DNA of 64,000 nt, from NCBI RefSeq assembly GCF_900148835.1, contig NZ_FRYK01000006.1:1-64000 (forward strand), in the 5' to 3' direction. The notes beneath the pieces are model-generated. The model searched no databases. It was not told where the DNA came from and saw only the letters and a program-made list of their open reading frames with translations. Positions 7,524 through 16,140 of this stretch are shown piece by piece. The position numbers and the translations under genes are program-made. The DNA comes from Flavobacterium cucumis. GTDB taxonomy: Bacteria; Bacteroidota; Bacteroidia; Flavobacteriales; Flavobacteriaceae. Position 1 is the first letter of the stretch. The number at the start of each line of letters is the position of its first letter.

Positions 7524-8642
7524 ATGAATACAACGAATGAAATTTCAATTATTGGCGGTGGATTGGCTGGCTTAACAGCTGCAATAGATTTACTGAACAG
7601 AAATTTTAAGGTTGTTGTTTTTGAAAAAAATGAATATCCAAAACATAAAGTTTGTGGTGAATTCATATCTAATGAAGTTTTACCTTATTTGGAAAAATTA
7701 GGTTTACAAATAGAATCACTCCAACCCACGCAAATAAATAAAACGGAGTTATCTACACACTCAGGTAAAATTATAGAAGCAAAATTACCCTTGGGAGGGT
7801 TTGGAATCAGTCGTTACAAATTAGATGCTTATTTAGCAGAAAAAGTAATCGAAAGGGGAGGAACGATTGTTTTTGATACCGTAACGGCTGTTGCATTTTC
7901 AGAAAATAATTTTTCTATTGTAACGCAATCTAATGAAGTTTTTCAGTCTAAAGTAGTATTAGGTGCTTTTGGAAAAAGATCTAATCTAGACAAGGAATTA
8001 AAGCGTGGATTTATGCAACAAAAATCACCTTGGCTGGGGGTAAAAGCACATTATAAAGGTAATTTTCCAAATGATTTAGTTGGATTGCATAATTTCTATG
8101 GAGGTTATTGTGGTATTTCAAAAGTTGAAAATAACACCATTAATATTTGCTATTTGGTTCAATTTGAATCGTTTAAAAAATATAAAAACATTACTGATTT
8201 TCAAGAAAACGTACTTTATCAAAATAAAAAAATTAAAAAAATATTGAAAGAAGCAACCCTTGTTTTCGATAAACCTATAACCATCAGTCAAATATCTTTT
8301 GAAGATAAATCAAAAATTGAAAACCATATTATCATGTTAGGCGATTCGGCAGGGCTCATTCATCCTTTGTGCGGAAACGGGATGGCAATGGCAATTCACA
8401 GTGCGAAGATAGCCTGTGATTTGGTTTCAGACTTTCTTCAAAATAAAATTACTAGACCTGATATGGAGACCCGTTACGTTGAAATTTGGGATAAAATGTT
8501 CAAAAGAAGACTTCAATTTGGAAAATTTTTATCCAAACTATTATTAAATCCGTATATAACTCAAGTAACCCTGAATGTACTAATTGTTTTTCCTTTCATA
8601 TTACCTATAATTATTAAAAAAACACACGGAAGACCTCTGTAA
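7524..8642 (+). CDS. FAD-dependent oxidoreductase, geranylgeranyl-reductase-like, first gene of the type III PKS cluster
   Basis: A 372-aa flavoprotein. Seen: the FAD Rossmann motif (IIGGGLAGLTAA, about residues 9-20) with the Glu of FEKN ending strand 2. The CGEF motif follows, typical of the geranylgeranyl reductase/halogenase-related group. The second FAD motif GDSAGLIHPLCGNGMAMA lies near residues 274-291. A hydrophobic C-terminus may touch the membrane. In context it probably oxidises or reduces the polyketide made by the downstream type III PKS. A weak -7-like box (TAATTTAG) lies at 7512-7519. The next gene starts 12 bp after its stop. The exact reaction cannot be read from sequence. 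Confidence 0.85.
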   Translation: MNTTNEISIIGGGLAGLTAAIDLLNRNFKVVVFEKNEYPKHKVCGEFISNEVLPYLEKLGLQIESLQPTQINKTELSTHSGKIIEAKLPLGGFGISRYKLDAYLAEKVIERGGTIVFDTVTAVAFSENNFSIVTQSNEVFQSKVVLGAFGKRSNLDKELKRGFMQQKSPWLGVKAHYKGNFPNDLVGLHNFYGGYCGISKVENNTINICYLVQFESFKKYKNITDFQENVLYQNKKIKKILKEATLVFDKPITISQISFEDKSKIENHIIMLGDSAGLIHPLCGNGMAMAIHSAKIACDLVSDFLQNKITRPDMETRYVEIWDKMFKRRLQFGKFLSKLLLNPYITQVTLNVLIVFPFILPIIIKKTHGRPL

Positions 8643-8654
8643 TTTAAGTATCCC

Positions 8655-9365
8655 ATGACGACCAAAATCAATACTAAATATCGAACGGAAGAAACAGAAA
8701 TCATGGACGATTTCAGTCTACAGGGGGAAGAGCTTCGAGATGCTTTGGATAAAATTGCTTCAATAAATCAGTTACTTGGTGGAAATCAGTTAACTTTACA
8801 AGGGGTTAAAAAATTAATTCCAACACAAGATGAAATTACAATTGTGGACGTAGGGTGTGGCAATGGTGATATGTTACGAACTTTAGCTGATTTTGGCCTT
8901 AAAAACAATTACAAATTCAATCTTATCGGGATCGATGCTAATGACTTTACTATTAATTATGCTGCCAAATTATCCGAAACGTATTCCAATATTACCTATA
9001 AGTGTGAAGATATTTTTAGTGAATCATTTATGCAATTACAGTATGATATTATATTGTGTACTTTAACGTTACATCATTTTAAAAATGATCAAATAAACTA
9101 TTTGTTACAATTATTTTATAAAAGAGCAAGAATAGGAATTGTTATCAATGATCTGCATCGAAGTATAATTGCCTACCGAGCGTTTCAATTGATTTGTTTT
9201 TTATTTCGATTAAACAGAATGTCTAGAGAAGATGGCCTAATTTCTATTTTACGAGGTTTTAAAAAACAAGAATTAATAGATTTTTCAAAAAAAAATCAAT
9301 TTAAAAATTATACCATTCACTGGAAATGGGCATTTCGTTACCAGTGGGTCATTAAAAAAATCTAA
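8655..9365 (+). CDS. Class I SAM-dependent methyltransferase
   Basis: A 236-aa methyltransferase. SAM motif I (VDVGCGNGD) is near residues 65-73, the acidic residue after strand 2 is in IGIDAND, and a motif-IV-like stretch (DIILCTLTLHHF) is near residues 130-141. HHF after the strand is typical of small-molecule O- or C-methyltransferases of the UbiE type. It lies 12 bp after the oxidoreductase and 34 bp before the type III PKS, all co-directional, so it probably methylates the polyketide product. Target atom unknown. Confidence 0.85.
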   Translation: MTTKINTKYRTEETEIMDDFSLQGEELRDALDKIASINQLLGGNQLTLQGVKKLIPTQDEITIVDVGCGNGDMLRTLADFGLKNNYKFNLIGIDANDFTINYAAKLSETYSNITYKCEDIFSESFMQLQYDIILCTLTLHHFKNDQINYLLQLFYKRARIGIVINDLHRSIIAYRAFQLICFLFRLNRMSREDGLISILRGFKKQELIDFSKKNQFKNYTIHWKWAFRYQWVIKKI

Positions 9366-9399
9366 ATGCTTAAAATTCGAATATCTGAAACCTATATTT

Positions 9400-10452
9400 A
9401 TGTCAGTTAAAATAATAAATGTTGCTACCCAATTACCCGATTTTTCTCGAGAGACTAAAGATATTATTCCGTTTTTAGATACTTGGTTGGTTAATCAAGA
9501 TGAGCGATTTGTTAGGAAAGTAAAAAAAATATTTGAAGGTGCTAATGTAGACAAACGCTATTCGATAATGGATCCAAAAGATGTATTCTCGATGCTATCG
9601 TTTGAAGAACGCAATGCAATTTATGCTCGAGAAATGATTGTTTTAGGGGAAAAAGTATTAAAAAAAGCATTGAATAAAGCGAATTGGGAACCAGAGACCA
9701 TCGATTATATTATTACGGTAAGTTGCACTGGAATAATGATCCCGTCTTTAGATGCCTATTTGATTAATAAATTGCATTTACGTCAAGATATTGTTCGCTT
9801 ACCTGTCACTGAAATGGGCTGTGTTGGTGGTGTTTCTGGGATTATTTATGCAAAAAATTTTCTAAAATCTAACCCAAATAAAAGAGCTGTAGTAATTACT
9901 GTTGAGAGTCCAACAGCTACATTTCAAATCGATGATTTTTCTATGGCTAATATTGTTAGTGCGGCTATTTTTGGTGATGGAGCAGCTTGTGTTTTGCTTT
10001 CTTCTTGTGAAAATGATCAGGGCGCGACGGTATTAGATGAATCAATGTATCATTTTTATGATAAGGAACACATGATGGGGTTTGAACTTACAAACAAAGG
10101 ATTAAAAATGGTACTTGACATTGAAGTTCCAGATACTATTGAAGCACATTTTCCATCTATAATTCATCCATTTTTAGAACGGAATCACTTAAATATCAAC
10201 GATATTGATCATTTAATATTTCATCCTGGTGGAAAAAAAATCGTTACCTTAATCGAAGGATTATTTTCCGGTTTGGGTAAAAATATTAATGATACAAAAG
10301 AAGTACTTCGTTTGTATGGAAATATGTCTAGTGCTACAGTTTTATACGTTTTAGAACGAATAATGGAGCATGAACCAAAAAAGGGAGATAAAGGAGTAAT
10401 GTTAAGTTTTGGCCCAGGATTTACAGCTCAAAGAGTTTTATTAGAATGGTAA
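9400..10452 (+). CDS. Type III polyketide synthase (chalcone/stilbene synthase family)
   Basis: A 350-aa homodimeric ketosynthase that condenses an acyl starter with malonyl-CoA units and cyclises the chain. The catalytic triad is complete: Cys141 in TEMGCVGG, His275 in FHPGG and Asn308 in YGNMSSAT. Length and motifs match bacterial type III PKSs that make alkylresorcinols or alkylpyrones. The following dehydratase, ketosynthase, ACP and phosphopantetheinyl transferase suggest the starter is made on a dedicated ACP rather than taken only from CoA. The dehydratase gene starts one base after this stop codon, indicating co-translation. Product structure not predictable from the window. Confidence 0.93.
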   Translation: MSVKIINVATQLPDFSRETKDIIPFLDTWLVNQDERFVRKVKKIFEGANVDKRYSIMDPKDVFSMLSFEERNAIYAREMIVLGEKVLKKALNKANWEPETIDYIITVSCTGIMIPSLDAYLINKLHLRQDIVRLPVTEMGCVGGVSGIIYAKNFLKSNPNKRAVVITVESPTATFQIDDFSMANIVSAAIFGDGAACVLLSSCENDQGATVLDESMYHFYDKEHMMGFELTNKGLKMVLDIEVPDTIEAHFPSIIHPFLERNHLNINDIDHLIFHPGGKKIVTLIEGLFSGLGKNINDTKEVLRLYGNMSSATVLYVLERIMEHEPKKGDKGVMLSFGPGFTAQRVLLEW

Positions 10453-10453
10453 A

Positions 10454-10876
10454 ATGACAAAAGAAGAAATCATAACAAAATTGCCTTATGCTAAACCTTT
10501 TTTGTTTGTTGATGATCTTATAGTCATCAATGAGAATGGTGTAGAGGGAACTTTTACTTTTGATTCAAATTTAGATTTTTATAAAGGACATTTTAAGAAT
10601 AATCCTATAACACCTGGTGTTATTTTGACGGAAACAATGGCACAAATAGGATTGGTTTGTTTAGGAATTTATTTAAACGAGGGAAAAGAGATTCAAAACA
10701 TAGGATTTACCTCCTCAGAAGTCGAGTTTTTAAAACCTGTATTTCCAAATGAAAAAGTAACCGTTATTTCTGAAAAAGTATATTTCCGATTTGGAAAACT
10801 GAAGTGTAACGTAAAAATGCTAAACGAGAAAAGGGAAGAAGTTTGTTCCGGAACTTTAGCAGGAATGATTGTTTAG
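10454..10876 (+). CDS. FabZ-like 3-hydroxyacyl-ACP dehydratase
   Basis: A 140-aa hotdog-fold protein. The FabZ/FabA-type active site is present: His46 in GHFKNNP and Glu60 in ILTETMAQ. It should dehydrate 3-hydroxyacyl-ACP in fatty-acid-like chain building. It follows the type III PKS with a one-base gap and precedes the ketosynthase by 49 bp. No ketoreductase is in the cluster, so that step would have to come from housekeeping FabG (a fabG lies at 50160-50906). Confidence 0.88.
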   Translation: MTKEEIITKLPYAKPFLFVDDLIVINENGVEGTFTFDSNLDFYKGHFKNNPITPGVILTETMAQIGLVCLGIYLNEGKEIQNIGFTSSEVEFLKPVFPNEKVTVISEKVYFRFGKLKCNVKMLNEKREEVCSGTLAGMIV

Positions 10877-10925
10877 AAGGCATTAAACTTAAAAAAATTG
10901 GAGTTTATAAAGATATAAATAAAGT

Positions 10926-12203
10926 TTGAAAAAAAGAGTCGTTATAACAGGTTTAGGAATTGTTGCTCCAAATGGAGTAGGGCTAGACGCGTTTACAAAT
11001 GCGATTAAAAGTGGAATTTCTGGGATTAGATTTGATGCTGAATTAGAACGATTAAAGTTTTCTTGTCAGATTTCGGGAACACCAGAAATTTCTGATGAAC
11101 TCAAAAGGCAGTATTTTACCGAACTAGAATTGAGAAATTTTAACGCTACAGGTATTTTATATGGGGTAATTGCTGGTTTAGATGCCTGGAAAGACGCTGG
11201 TTTAACTATTGAAAACAACAGTGAAAATCCAGATTGGGAATCTGGAACGATTTTCGGAGCTGGAACTTCAGGAATTGAAATATTTAGAACATCGATTTAT
11301 AAAATAGATGCTTTTGAAACTCGAAAACTAGGGAGCACAGTCGTATCACAAACTATGAACAGTGGAATTTCGGCATATTTAGGAGGAAAATTAGGTTTAG
11401 GAAATCAAGTAAGTACAAATTCTTCTGCATGTACAACTGGAGTTGAAAGTATTTTGATGGGATTTGAGCGCATTCAACAAGGAAAGGCCAAACGAATGTT
11501 GGTTGGTAGCACAAGTGATTCAGGCCCCTACATTTGGGGCGGATTTGATGCCATGAAAGTTTGTACTTTTAAATATAATGAGCAACCTGAAAAAGGCTCA
11601 AGACCAATGAGTACAAACGCTTCTGGATTTGTACCAAGTAGTGGAGCAGGAGCATTAGTAATTGAAGAATTGGAAACTGCTTTAGCTCGTGGAGCGCGAA
11701 TATATGCTGAAATTTTAGGGGGAAATATAAATTCTGGCGGACAACGAGGTGAGGGAACAATGACAGCTCCTAATTCTGTTGCTGTTCAAAAATGTATAAC
11801 TGATGCTTTGCAAGATGCGATGGTAAATCCGAATGAAATCGATGCTATAAACGGTCACTTAACCGCAACTTCAAAAGATGCATTAGAAATTAAAAATTGG
11901 AGTGAGGCTTTAAATAGAAGAGGAGCAGATTTTCCACAAATAAATTCACTGAAATCAATGGTTGGCCATTGTTTATCAGGTTCAGGAAGTGTTGAATCTG
12001 TGGCAACAGTACTTCAAATTTATAATGGTTTTATCTTTCCCAATATCAATTGTGAAGATTTGAATGAAGCAATAAAAACTATTATTTCAGAGGAGAGCAT
12101 TCCGCAAATGATGGTTCAAAAAGAATTAAATATAGTTGCCAAAGCAAGTTTTGGATTCGGCGATATAAATGGTTGTATTATTTTTAAAAAATATAAAAAA
12201 TAA
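10926..12203 (+). CDS. Beta-ketoacyl-ACP synthase II-like (FabF family)
   Basis: A 425-aa type II ketosynthase. The catalytic Cys169 (NSSACTTG), His311 (NGHLTATSKDA) and His348 (SMVGHCLSGSG) are all present, so it should be active, not a chain-length factor. It elongates acyl chains on the cluster ACP and may supply the starter for the type III PKS. The start is TTG at 10926, chosen because it gives the usual MKKRVVITGLG beginning and no ATG lies nearby. Upstream is an AT-rich 49-bp gap. The ACP gene starts 4 bp after the stop. Confidence 0.9.
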   Translation: MKKRVVITGLGIVAPNGVGLDAFTNAIKSGISGIRFDAELERLKFSCQISGTPEISDELKRQYFTELELRNFNATGILYGVIAGLDAWKDAGLTIENNSENPDWESGTIFGAGTSGIEIFRTSIYKIDAFETRKLGSTVVSQTMNSGISAYLGGKLGLGNQVSTNSSACTTGVESILMGFERIQQGKAKRMLVGSTSDSGPYIWGGFDAMKVCTFKYNEQPEKGSRPMSTNASGFVPSSGAGALVIEELETALARGARIYAEILGGNINSGGQRGEGTMTAPNSVAVQKCITDALQDAMVNPNEIDAINGHLTATSKDALEIKNWSEALNRRGADFPQINSLKSMVGHCLSGSGSVESVATVLQIYNGFIFPNINCEDLNEAIKTIISEESIPQMMVQKELNIVAKASFGFGDINGCIIFKKYKK

Positions 12204-12207
12204 AACT

Positions 12208-12462
12208 ATGAATAAGGAAGAAATAATAGAAAAGTTAAAACCGATCGTAAAACCGTTTGTAAAAGACGAAACAGCTTTTAATGCTATCAACGAAAAAACT
12301 CATTTTATTACCGATTTGAATATCAATTCGGCAAACTTAGTTGATATCGTTTTAGATGTTGAAGAAGCCTTTTCGATCGAAATAGACAATGAATCGATGG
12401 AAAAAATGCTTGATTTGGAACAAACGATTTTAATAATACAAGAAAAATTAAGTACAAAATGA
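12208..12462 (+). CDS. Acyl carrier protein of the polyketide cluster
   Basis: An 84-aa acidic carrier protein. The likely phosphopantetheine serine is Ser41 in DLNINSANLVDIVLDVEE. The family motif is normally DSL; here it reads NSA, so the site is divergent. I chose the ATG at 12208, not the longer in-frame start at 12169, because it gives a normal ACP length and avoids overlap with the ketosynthase gene. Its stop overlaps the start of the phosphopantetheinyl transferase gene (ATGA), so carrier and activating enzyme are translationally coupled. It probably holds the chain for the ketosynthase and dehydratase. Confidence 0.88.
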   Translation: MNKEEIIEKLKPIVKPFVKDETAFNAINEKTHFITDLNINSANLVDIVLDVEEAFSIEIDNESMEKMLDLEQTILIIQEKLSTK

Positions 12463-12944
12463 TTGGAAACGATGTAGTTGATTTGGATCTTGCTTTAAAA
12501 GAAAGTAATTGGAAACGAAAAGGTTTTCTAACTAAAGTATTTACAGATTTTGAGCAAAATCTTATTCAAAAAGCTACGAATAAAGATGAAATGGTTTGGA
12601 CACTTTGGAGTTTAAAAGAAAGTGTTTACAAAGCTTCACAGCGAATATTTTATGTACAAGGTTTCTTTCCAAAAAAAATAGCAGTTGTTGCATTAAATAA
12701 AAATAAAGATTCTGTTACGTTTTATGACAATAAAAAGTTTTATGGAAAAACAAGCATAGAACGAAATTGTTTACACTCGTTTGTTGTTATCAAAAAAGAA
12801 GATTTTAATTTTATTTTGAATTTAGAATCAAAAACTTACGAAAAAGATGGTAATGGTTTACCTTTTGAAAAAGAATCTAAAATACCTTTATCGGTTAGTC
12901 ACCATGGTCAATATTTAAAAATAATTGGCTTATCAAATCATTAG
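12459..12944 (+). CDS. 4'-phosphopantetheinyl transferase
   Basis: A 161-aa AcpS-fold protein that moves 4'-phosphopantetheine from CoA to the carrier serine. Seen: IGNDVVDL at residues 2-9 (Mg-binding Asp) and WSLKESVYK near residues 50-58 (the family's KES-x-x-K motif). The overlap with the ACP gene strongly suggests that ACP is its substrate, which fits the unusual carrier motif. It ends the cluster, and its 3' end overlaps by 12 bp the convergent exonuclease gene. Confidence 0.88.
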   Translation: MIGNDVVDLDLALKESNWKRKGFLTKVFTDFEQNLIQKATNKDEMVWTLWSLKESVYKASQRIFYVQGFFPKKIAVVALNKNKDSVTFYDNKKFYGKTSIERNCLHSFVVIKKEDFNFILNLESKTYEKDGNGLPFEKESKIPLSVSHHGQYLKIIGLSNH

Positions 12945-13541
12945 TTGCTTTTTCATTTTTAAAAACAAAATTGCAGTTATAAAAGCATCGCCACTGGCTG
13001 TATGGCGGTCTGATTTTTTAATTTTATAAATGTCACACAATTCATCTAACGATGCATGCTGCTCTTCGGGTAAATATTTTAGCTTTTGATACATTACATC
13101 CGTATCCATAACTTGATTTTTCAATCTTCCTACCTCTAATCGATCCAAGGCTTGGTTGATCATTTCTATATCGAAGGCTACATGATGTCCAACAAGTGTG
13201 GCATCTTTAACAAAATCCAAAAAACGAATAACTGCTTCAGCTTCAACAATTTTTTCTTCTTTTCCTTCCTTTAAAATTCCATGAATAGGAACTGATTCAG
13301 GTTTAAAGATATCTTGTTGTAAAAAAACTTCCATAAAATCCCCCACGATAATTTGATTGTTTTGAATTGCAACAGCTCCAATAGAAAGAATTCTATCCGT
13401 TTCAGAATCCAATCCCGTTGTTTCGCAATCAAAAACCACATAGCGTTTGTCTTTACTCTGATTCTCATCAAAATAAGACAAATAGGTTTCCCAAAATTTA
13501 GGATAATCTTTAATAATTTTCTTGAACCAATTGAACTTCAT
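12933..13541 (-). CDS. DnaQ-like 3'-5' exonuclease
   Basis: A 202-aa DEDDh exonuclease resembling the epsilon subunit of DNA polymerase III. Seen: FDCETTGLD with Asp38 and Glu40, GHHVAFDIEM in the second motif, and the final HTASGDAF supplying His and Asp. It starts one base after the stop of the DUF294 gene, so the two form an operon. In other bacteria the same pair is often found next to acs or acetate transport genes, so it may act in signalling or nucleotide turnover, not replication. That role is inference. Confidence 0.9.
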   Translation of the reverse strand: MKFNWFKKIIKDYPKFWETYLSYFDENQSKDKRYVVFDCETTGLDSETDRILSIGAVAIQNNQIIVGDFMEVFLQQDIFKPESVPIHGILKEGKEEKIVEAEAVIRFLDFVKDATLVGHHVAFDIEMINQALDRLEVGRLKNQVMDTDVMYQKLKYLPEEQHASLDELCDIYKIKKSDRHTASGDAFITAILFLKMKKQLMI

Positions 13542-13542
13542 A

Positions 13543-15462
13543 TTAGGTAAAATAGGTTAATTGGAAACGGTTTTTAATGACTTCTTGAATATCGTTAATG
13601 GGCTGAAAATCGTTTTTAAGTTTTACTTTATCTAACTTTGATAATTCGCTTAAATTCAAGTACCTACCATCACTTTCATTTTTTAAACCTTCTTCAGTTC
13701 TAAACTTTAATAATTCAGCAAAAGCATCCGCACAAGCTTCATATACAGGAGCGTTTTGTGGTTCTAATTCTGCTAATTTAGAGTATCTAGAAATGGTGTT
13801 GGCTACATTTTTAATACCTTTGCTTAACGATAAAATTCTTGCAGCGTCAATTAAAGGCATTAAGGCTCTCCCTTTTAAATCGAATGTATCTTTATGTTCG
13901 CCATCGCTTTCCACTAAGAATTGACGGAAAAACCCAAGAGGAGGAGGATTTTTCAAAGCATCCGCACCCAAATAGGCAAAAAACAACTGGTTGTCATGCG
14001 TTTCTTCATGAATGGTATGGCTGATTGCATCGACCAAGTCTTCATTTCCATAAACAAAATCATAATCAAAGAAAATCGTACACATTAAAATTCCTTTTTC
14101 GCCAGGCGCATTAATCCATCCTTTGAATTGTTGTTGCCAATCGGTGACTGATTTGCACCACAATGGGTTATTGGCCATCATTTGTGCGGGACAAAATTCG
14201 TACCCCACTTTATTTAAAGTTCTTGTTACTTTCTCCGCTAATTCTAAAAAGTATTGTTTAACAGCATCGTATTTTTCCTCAGGAACATCTTCAAAGACAA
14301 TAGCATTATCCTGATCCGTTAATAGCAATTGTTCTTTTCTTCCTTGGCTTCCCATATTCATCCACGCAAATTGGGCAGGAGGCGGGGCATCCATTTTATC
14401 TATAGCCAATTCAATTGCGCGTTTTGTAATGGCTAGATTGATTTCACCAATGATTGAGGTGATATGGCTAATAGGGACATTTTTATCTAAAGAATGTTGG
14501 ATTAAATCCGTTAATTTTTCTCGAATCTCTTTTAAATCGGCCGATTTTTGTGCTCGTTTAGATTGTTTTAATAAAACCCCTGGATTATTTGCCTGAGCCA
14601 CTACAATATCGTGTTCGGTGATAATTCCAGTGATTTCGGAATCATTTGTACCATCCAGCGTTACACATAAATGCGAGACATTATGCTTTAACATCATAAT
14701 TTGTGCTTCAGCGATGGAAAGGTTATCAGCAACAGTAATGACAGGAGATGACATAATTTTATCAATAGTGACATCAATTGAGAATAGACCTGTAGCGATT
14801 TTAGAACGCAAATCTTTGTCTGTGACAATACCTATGGGTTTATTATTCTCGTGTATGATCATGCTTCCAATTTTGCTACTTGCCATAGTTTGTGCTACAA
14901 ATTTGACAATATCTGTAGGAGAAGCCGTTATGGGATTGGAAGTATATTTAATCGGTTGGTAGTATTGAATTTCAGAACTTTGATCGTTGTAAATGACATT
15001 TTCAGAAACCAATTTTCCTTTGTGATGTTTATCGTAAGGATTTCGGGTATTGGAAGCAAAACTTTCCAATAAAAAGTTTAAAACTTCAGAATTTGCAGCC
15101 ACAAAAGGTTTGAAATTTTCAATAGGAATTGCGTAAACAATACTTTCTTCACGCGCTTTAGCTGTCATCAAGTAATTGTTTTTGGCAAAAAATGGACGTA
15201 AGCCTAAAATATCGCCTTCATCACATTTATCGATTAGAATATCATCCGCATCGGAAGTTACTGACAAACCAATAGCGCCAGATGCTACAACATAAAAAAA
15301 AGCATGTGTAGTATCGTTAATTTTGAATAACGTTTGATTCTTTTCTAAATACAACACATGACAAGCCTTTGCTATTTCTAGAAGACTCTGATACGTAAGG
15401 CTAGAAAATGGAGGATAGTTTTTTAAAAAATCGGTTATACGTTCAGCAATTGGATTCTTCAT
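13543..15462 (-). CDS. cNMP-binding/CBS/DUF294 putative nucleotidyltransferase
   Basis: A 639-aa soluble regulator. Domains in order: cyclic-nucleotide-binding beta-roll (about residues 10-130), two CBS repeats (about 170-290), a GlnD-like nucleotidyltransferase domain with GSQGRKEQLLLTDQDNA (about residues 370-386; Gly-Ser and the paired Asp visible), and the DUF294 C-terminal helical region (about 500-635). CBS domains usually sense adenine nucleotides, and the transferase probably modifies a protein or nucleotide. It is co-transcribed with the exonuclease below it. A near-consensus -7 box (TACCTTCG, minus strand, 15483-15490) lies 21 bp before the start. The target is unknown; a link to acetyl-CoA synthetase control is plausible from conserved neighbourhoods. 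Confidence 0.88.
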   Translation of the reverse strand: MKNPIAERITDFLKNYPPFSSLTYQSLLEIAKACHVLYLEKNQTLFKINDTTHAFFYVVASGAIGLSVTSDADDILIDKCDEGDILGLRPFFAKNNYLMTAKAREESIVYAIPIENFKPFVAANSEVLNFLLESFASNTRNPYDKHHKGKLVSENVIYNDQSSEIQYYQPIKYTSNPITASPTDIVKFVAQTMASSKIGSMIIHENNKPIGIVTDKDLRSKIATGLFSIDVTIDKIMSSPVITVADNLSIAEAQIMMLKHNVSHLCVTLDGTNDSEITGIITEHDIVVAQANNPGVLLKQSKRAQKSADLKEIREKLTDLIQHSLDKNVPISHITSIIGEINLAITKRAIELAIDKMDAPPPAQFAWMNMGSQGRKEQLLLTDQDNAIVFEDVPEEKYDAVKQYFLELAEKVTRTLNKVGYEFCPAQMMANNPLWCKSVTDWQQQFKGWINAPGEKGILMCTIFFDYDFVYGNEDLVDAISHTIHEETHDNQLFFAYLGADALKNPPPLGFFRQFLVESDGEHKDTFDLKGRALMPLIDAARILSLSKGIKNVANTISRYSKLAELEPQNAPVYEACADAFAELLKFRTEEGLKNESDGRYLNLSELSKLDKVKLKNDFQPINDIQEVIKNRFQLTYFT

Positions 15463-15602
15463 TTGTACATCGTTAATTAAAGCGAAGGTACGAAGATTAA
15501 GTATTTTAATAAAGTAATTTTTAGAATATTCTATTTTACATAATGCATATTATATGTTAATAATAAATATTCCTAAAAGGGATTAAAATACTAAGGAAAA
15601 CG

Positions 15603-15634
15603 TTTGTGTAAAATTAATAGAAAGTTTAGTTTTG
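15603..15634 (+). promoter_or_regulatory. Consensus promoter for the gene at 15656
   Basis: TTTG at 15603-15606 and TAGTTTTG at 15627-15634, 20-bp spacer, an exact match to the Bacteroidota consensus. It shows that a TTG start at 15632 is not usable and that the ATG at 15656 is the start. Confidence 0.75.
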
Positions 15635-15655
15635 CATTCCTTTATTAAAAGTATC

Positions 15656-16024
15656 ATGGAAAACAGACAAGCCCTAAAATTGATCGAAAAGATTCAGAAA
15701 GAATTGTTTAAAGAAAATTTTGAAGTTTCTGAGATTGTAACCGATTTGAAAAAACTAAGAGAAATTACTTTAGAATTAAATAATCCTGTAGTAACTAAAG
15801 CTTTACGATTAGCTTACGAACACATAGAAAACAACAATGGTTTCTTTATTGGCATTCCTGATGATGAACCTTTAGACAGCAAAGATAATGAAATTAAAGC
15901 TAACATTTCCGATGCTAATAATGTTGAAAGTTTTGATTATTTTCTATCTTTATTAACCGATTTGGCTAAGAAAAACAATTTATTAGATTTAAAAGAATAC
16001 AACAAAGCCTTTTTAGCTTTTTAG
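15656..16024 (+). CDS. Conserved hypothetical protein
   Basis: A 122-aa soluble, largely helical acidic protein with no recognised domain. Start chosen at the ATG 15656 because the promoter (15603-15634) would transcribe from about 15641, downstream of the alternative TTG at 15632. It is a single-gene unit with its own promoter and a strong terminator at 16054-16084. Function unknown. Confidence 0.75.
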   Translation: MENRQALKLIEKIQKELFKENFEVSEIVTDLKKLREITLELNNPVVTKALRLAYEHIENNNGFFIGIPDDEPLDSKDNEIKANISDANNVESFDYFLSLLTDLAKKNNLLDLKEYNKAFLAF

Positions 16025-16053
16025 GTCTTTTTAAGAGCTATTTTACATAATAT

Positions 16054-16084
16054 AAATCGGTAATCCAATTACCGATTTTTTTTT
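16054..16084 (+). terminator. Rho-independent terminator
   Basis: Perfect stem AAATCGGTAAT/ATTACCGATTT with a tail of about nine T, 30 bp after the stop at 16024. Confidence 0.88.
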
Positions 16085-16140
16085 GTTTTTATTAACGCAT
16101 TTCTAATTTCCATTCAATATTTTTGTTCAAAATTTTAATC

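Noticed and set aside
12169..12207. Longer ACP start at 12169
   Set aside because: It would overlap the ketosynthase gene and add 13 residues not typical of ACPs; ATG 12208 fits better.
13839..14962. Plus-strand ORFs inside the DUF294 gene and similar long overlaps inside hisF, the RND gene and others
   Set aside because: They lie antisense to clearly conserved proteins, have no motifs and are expected by chance.
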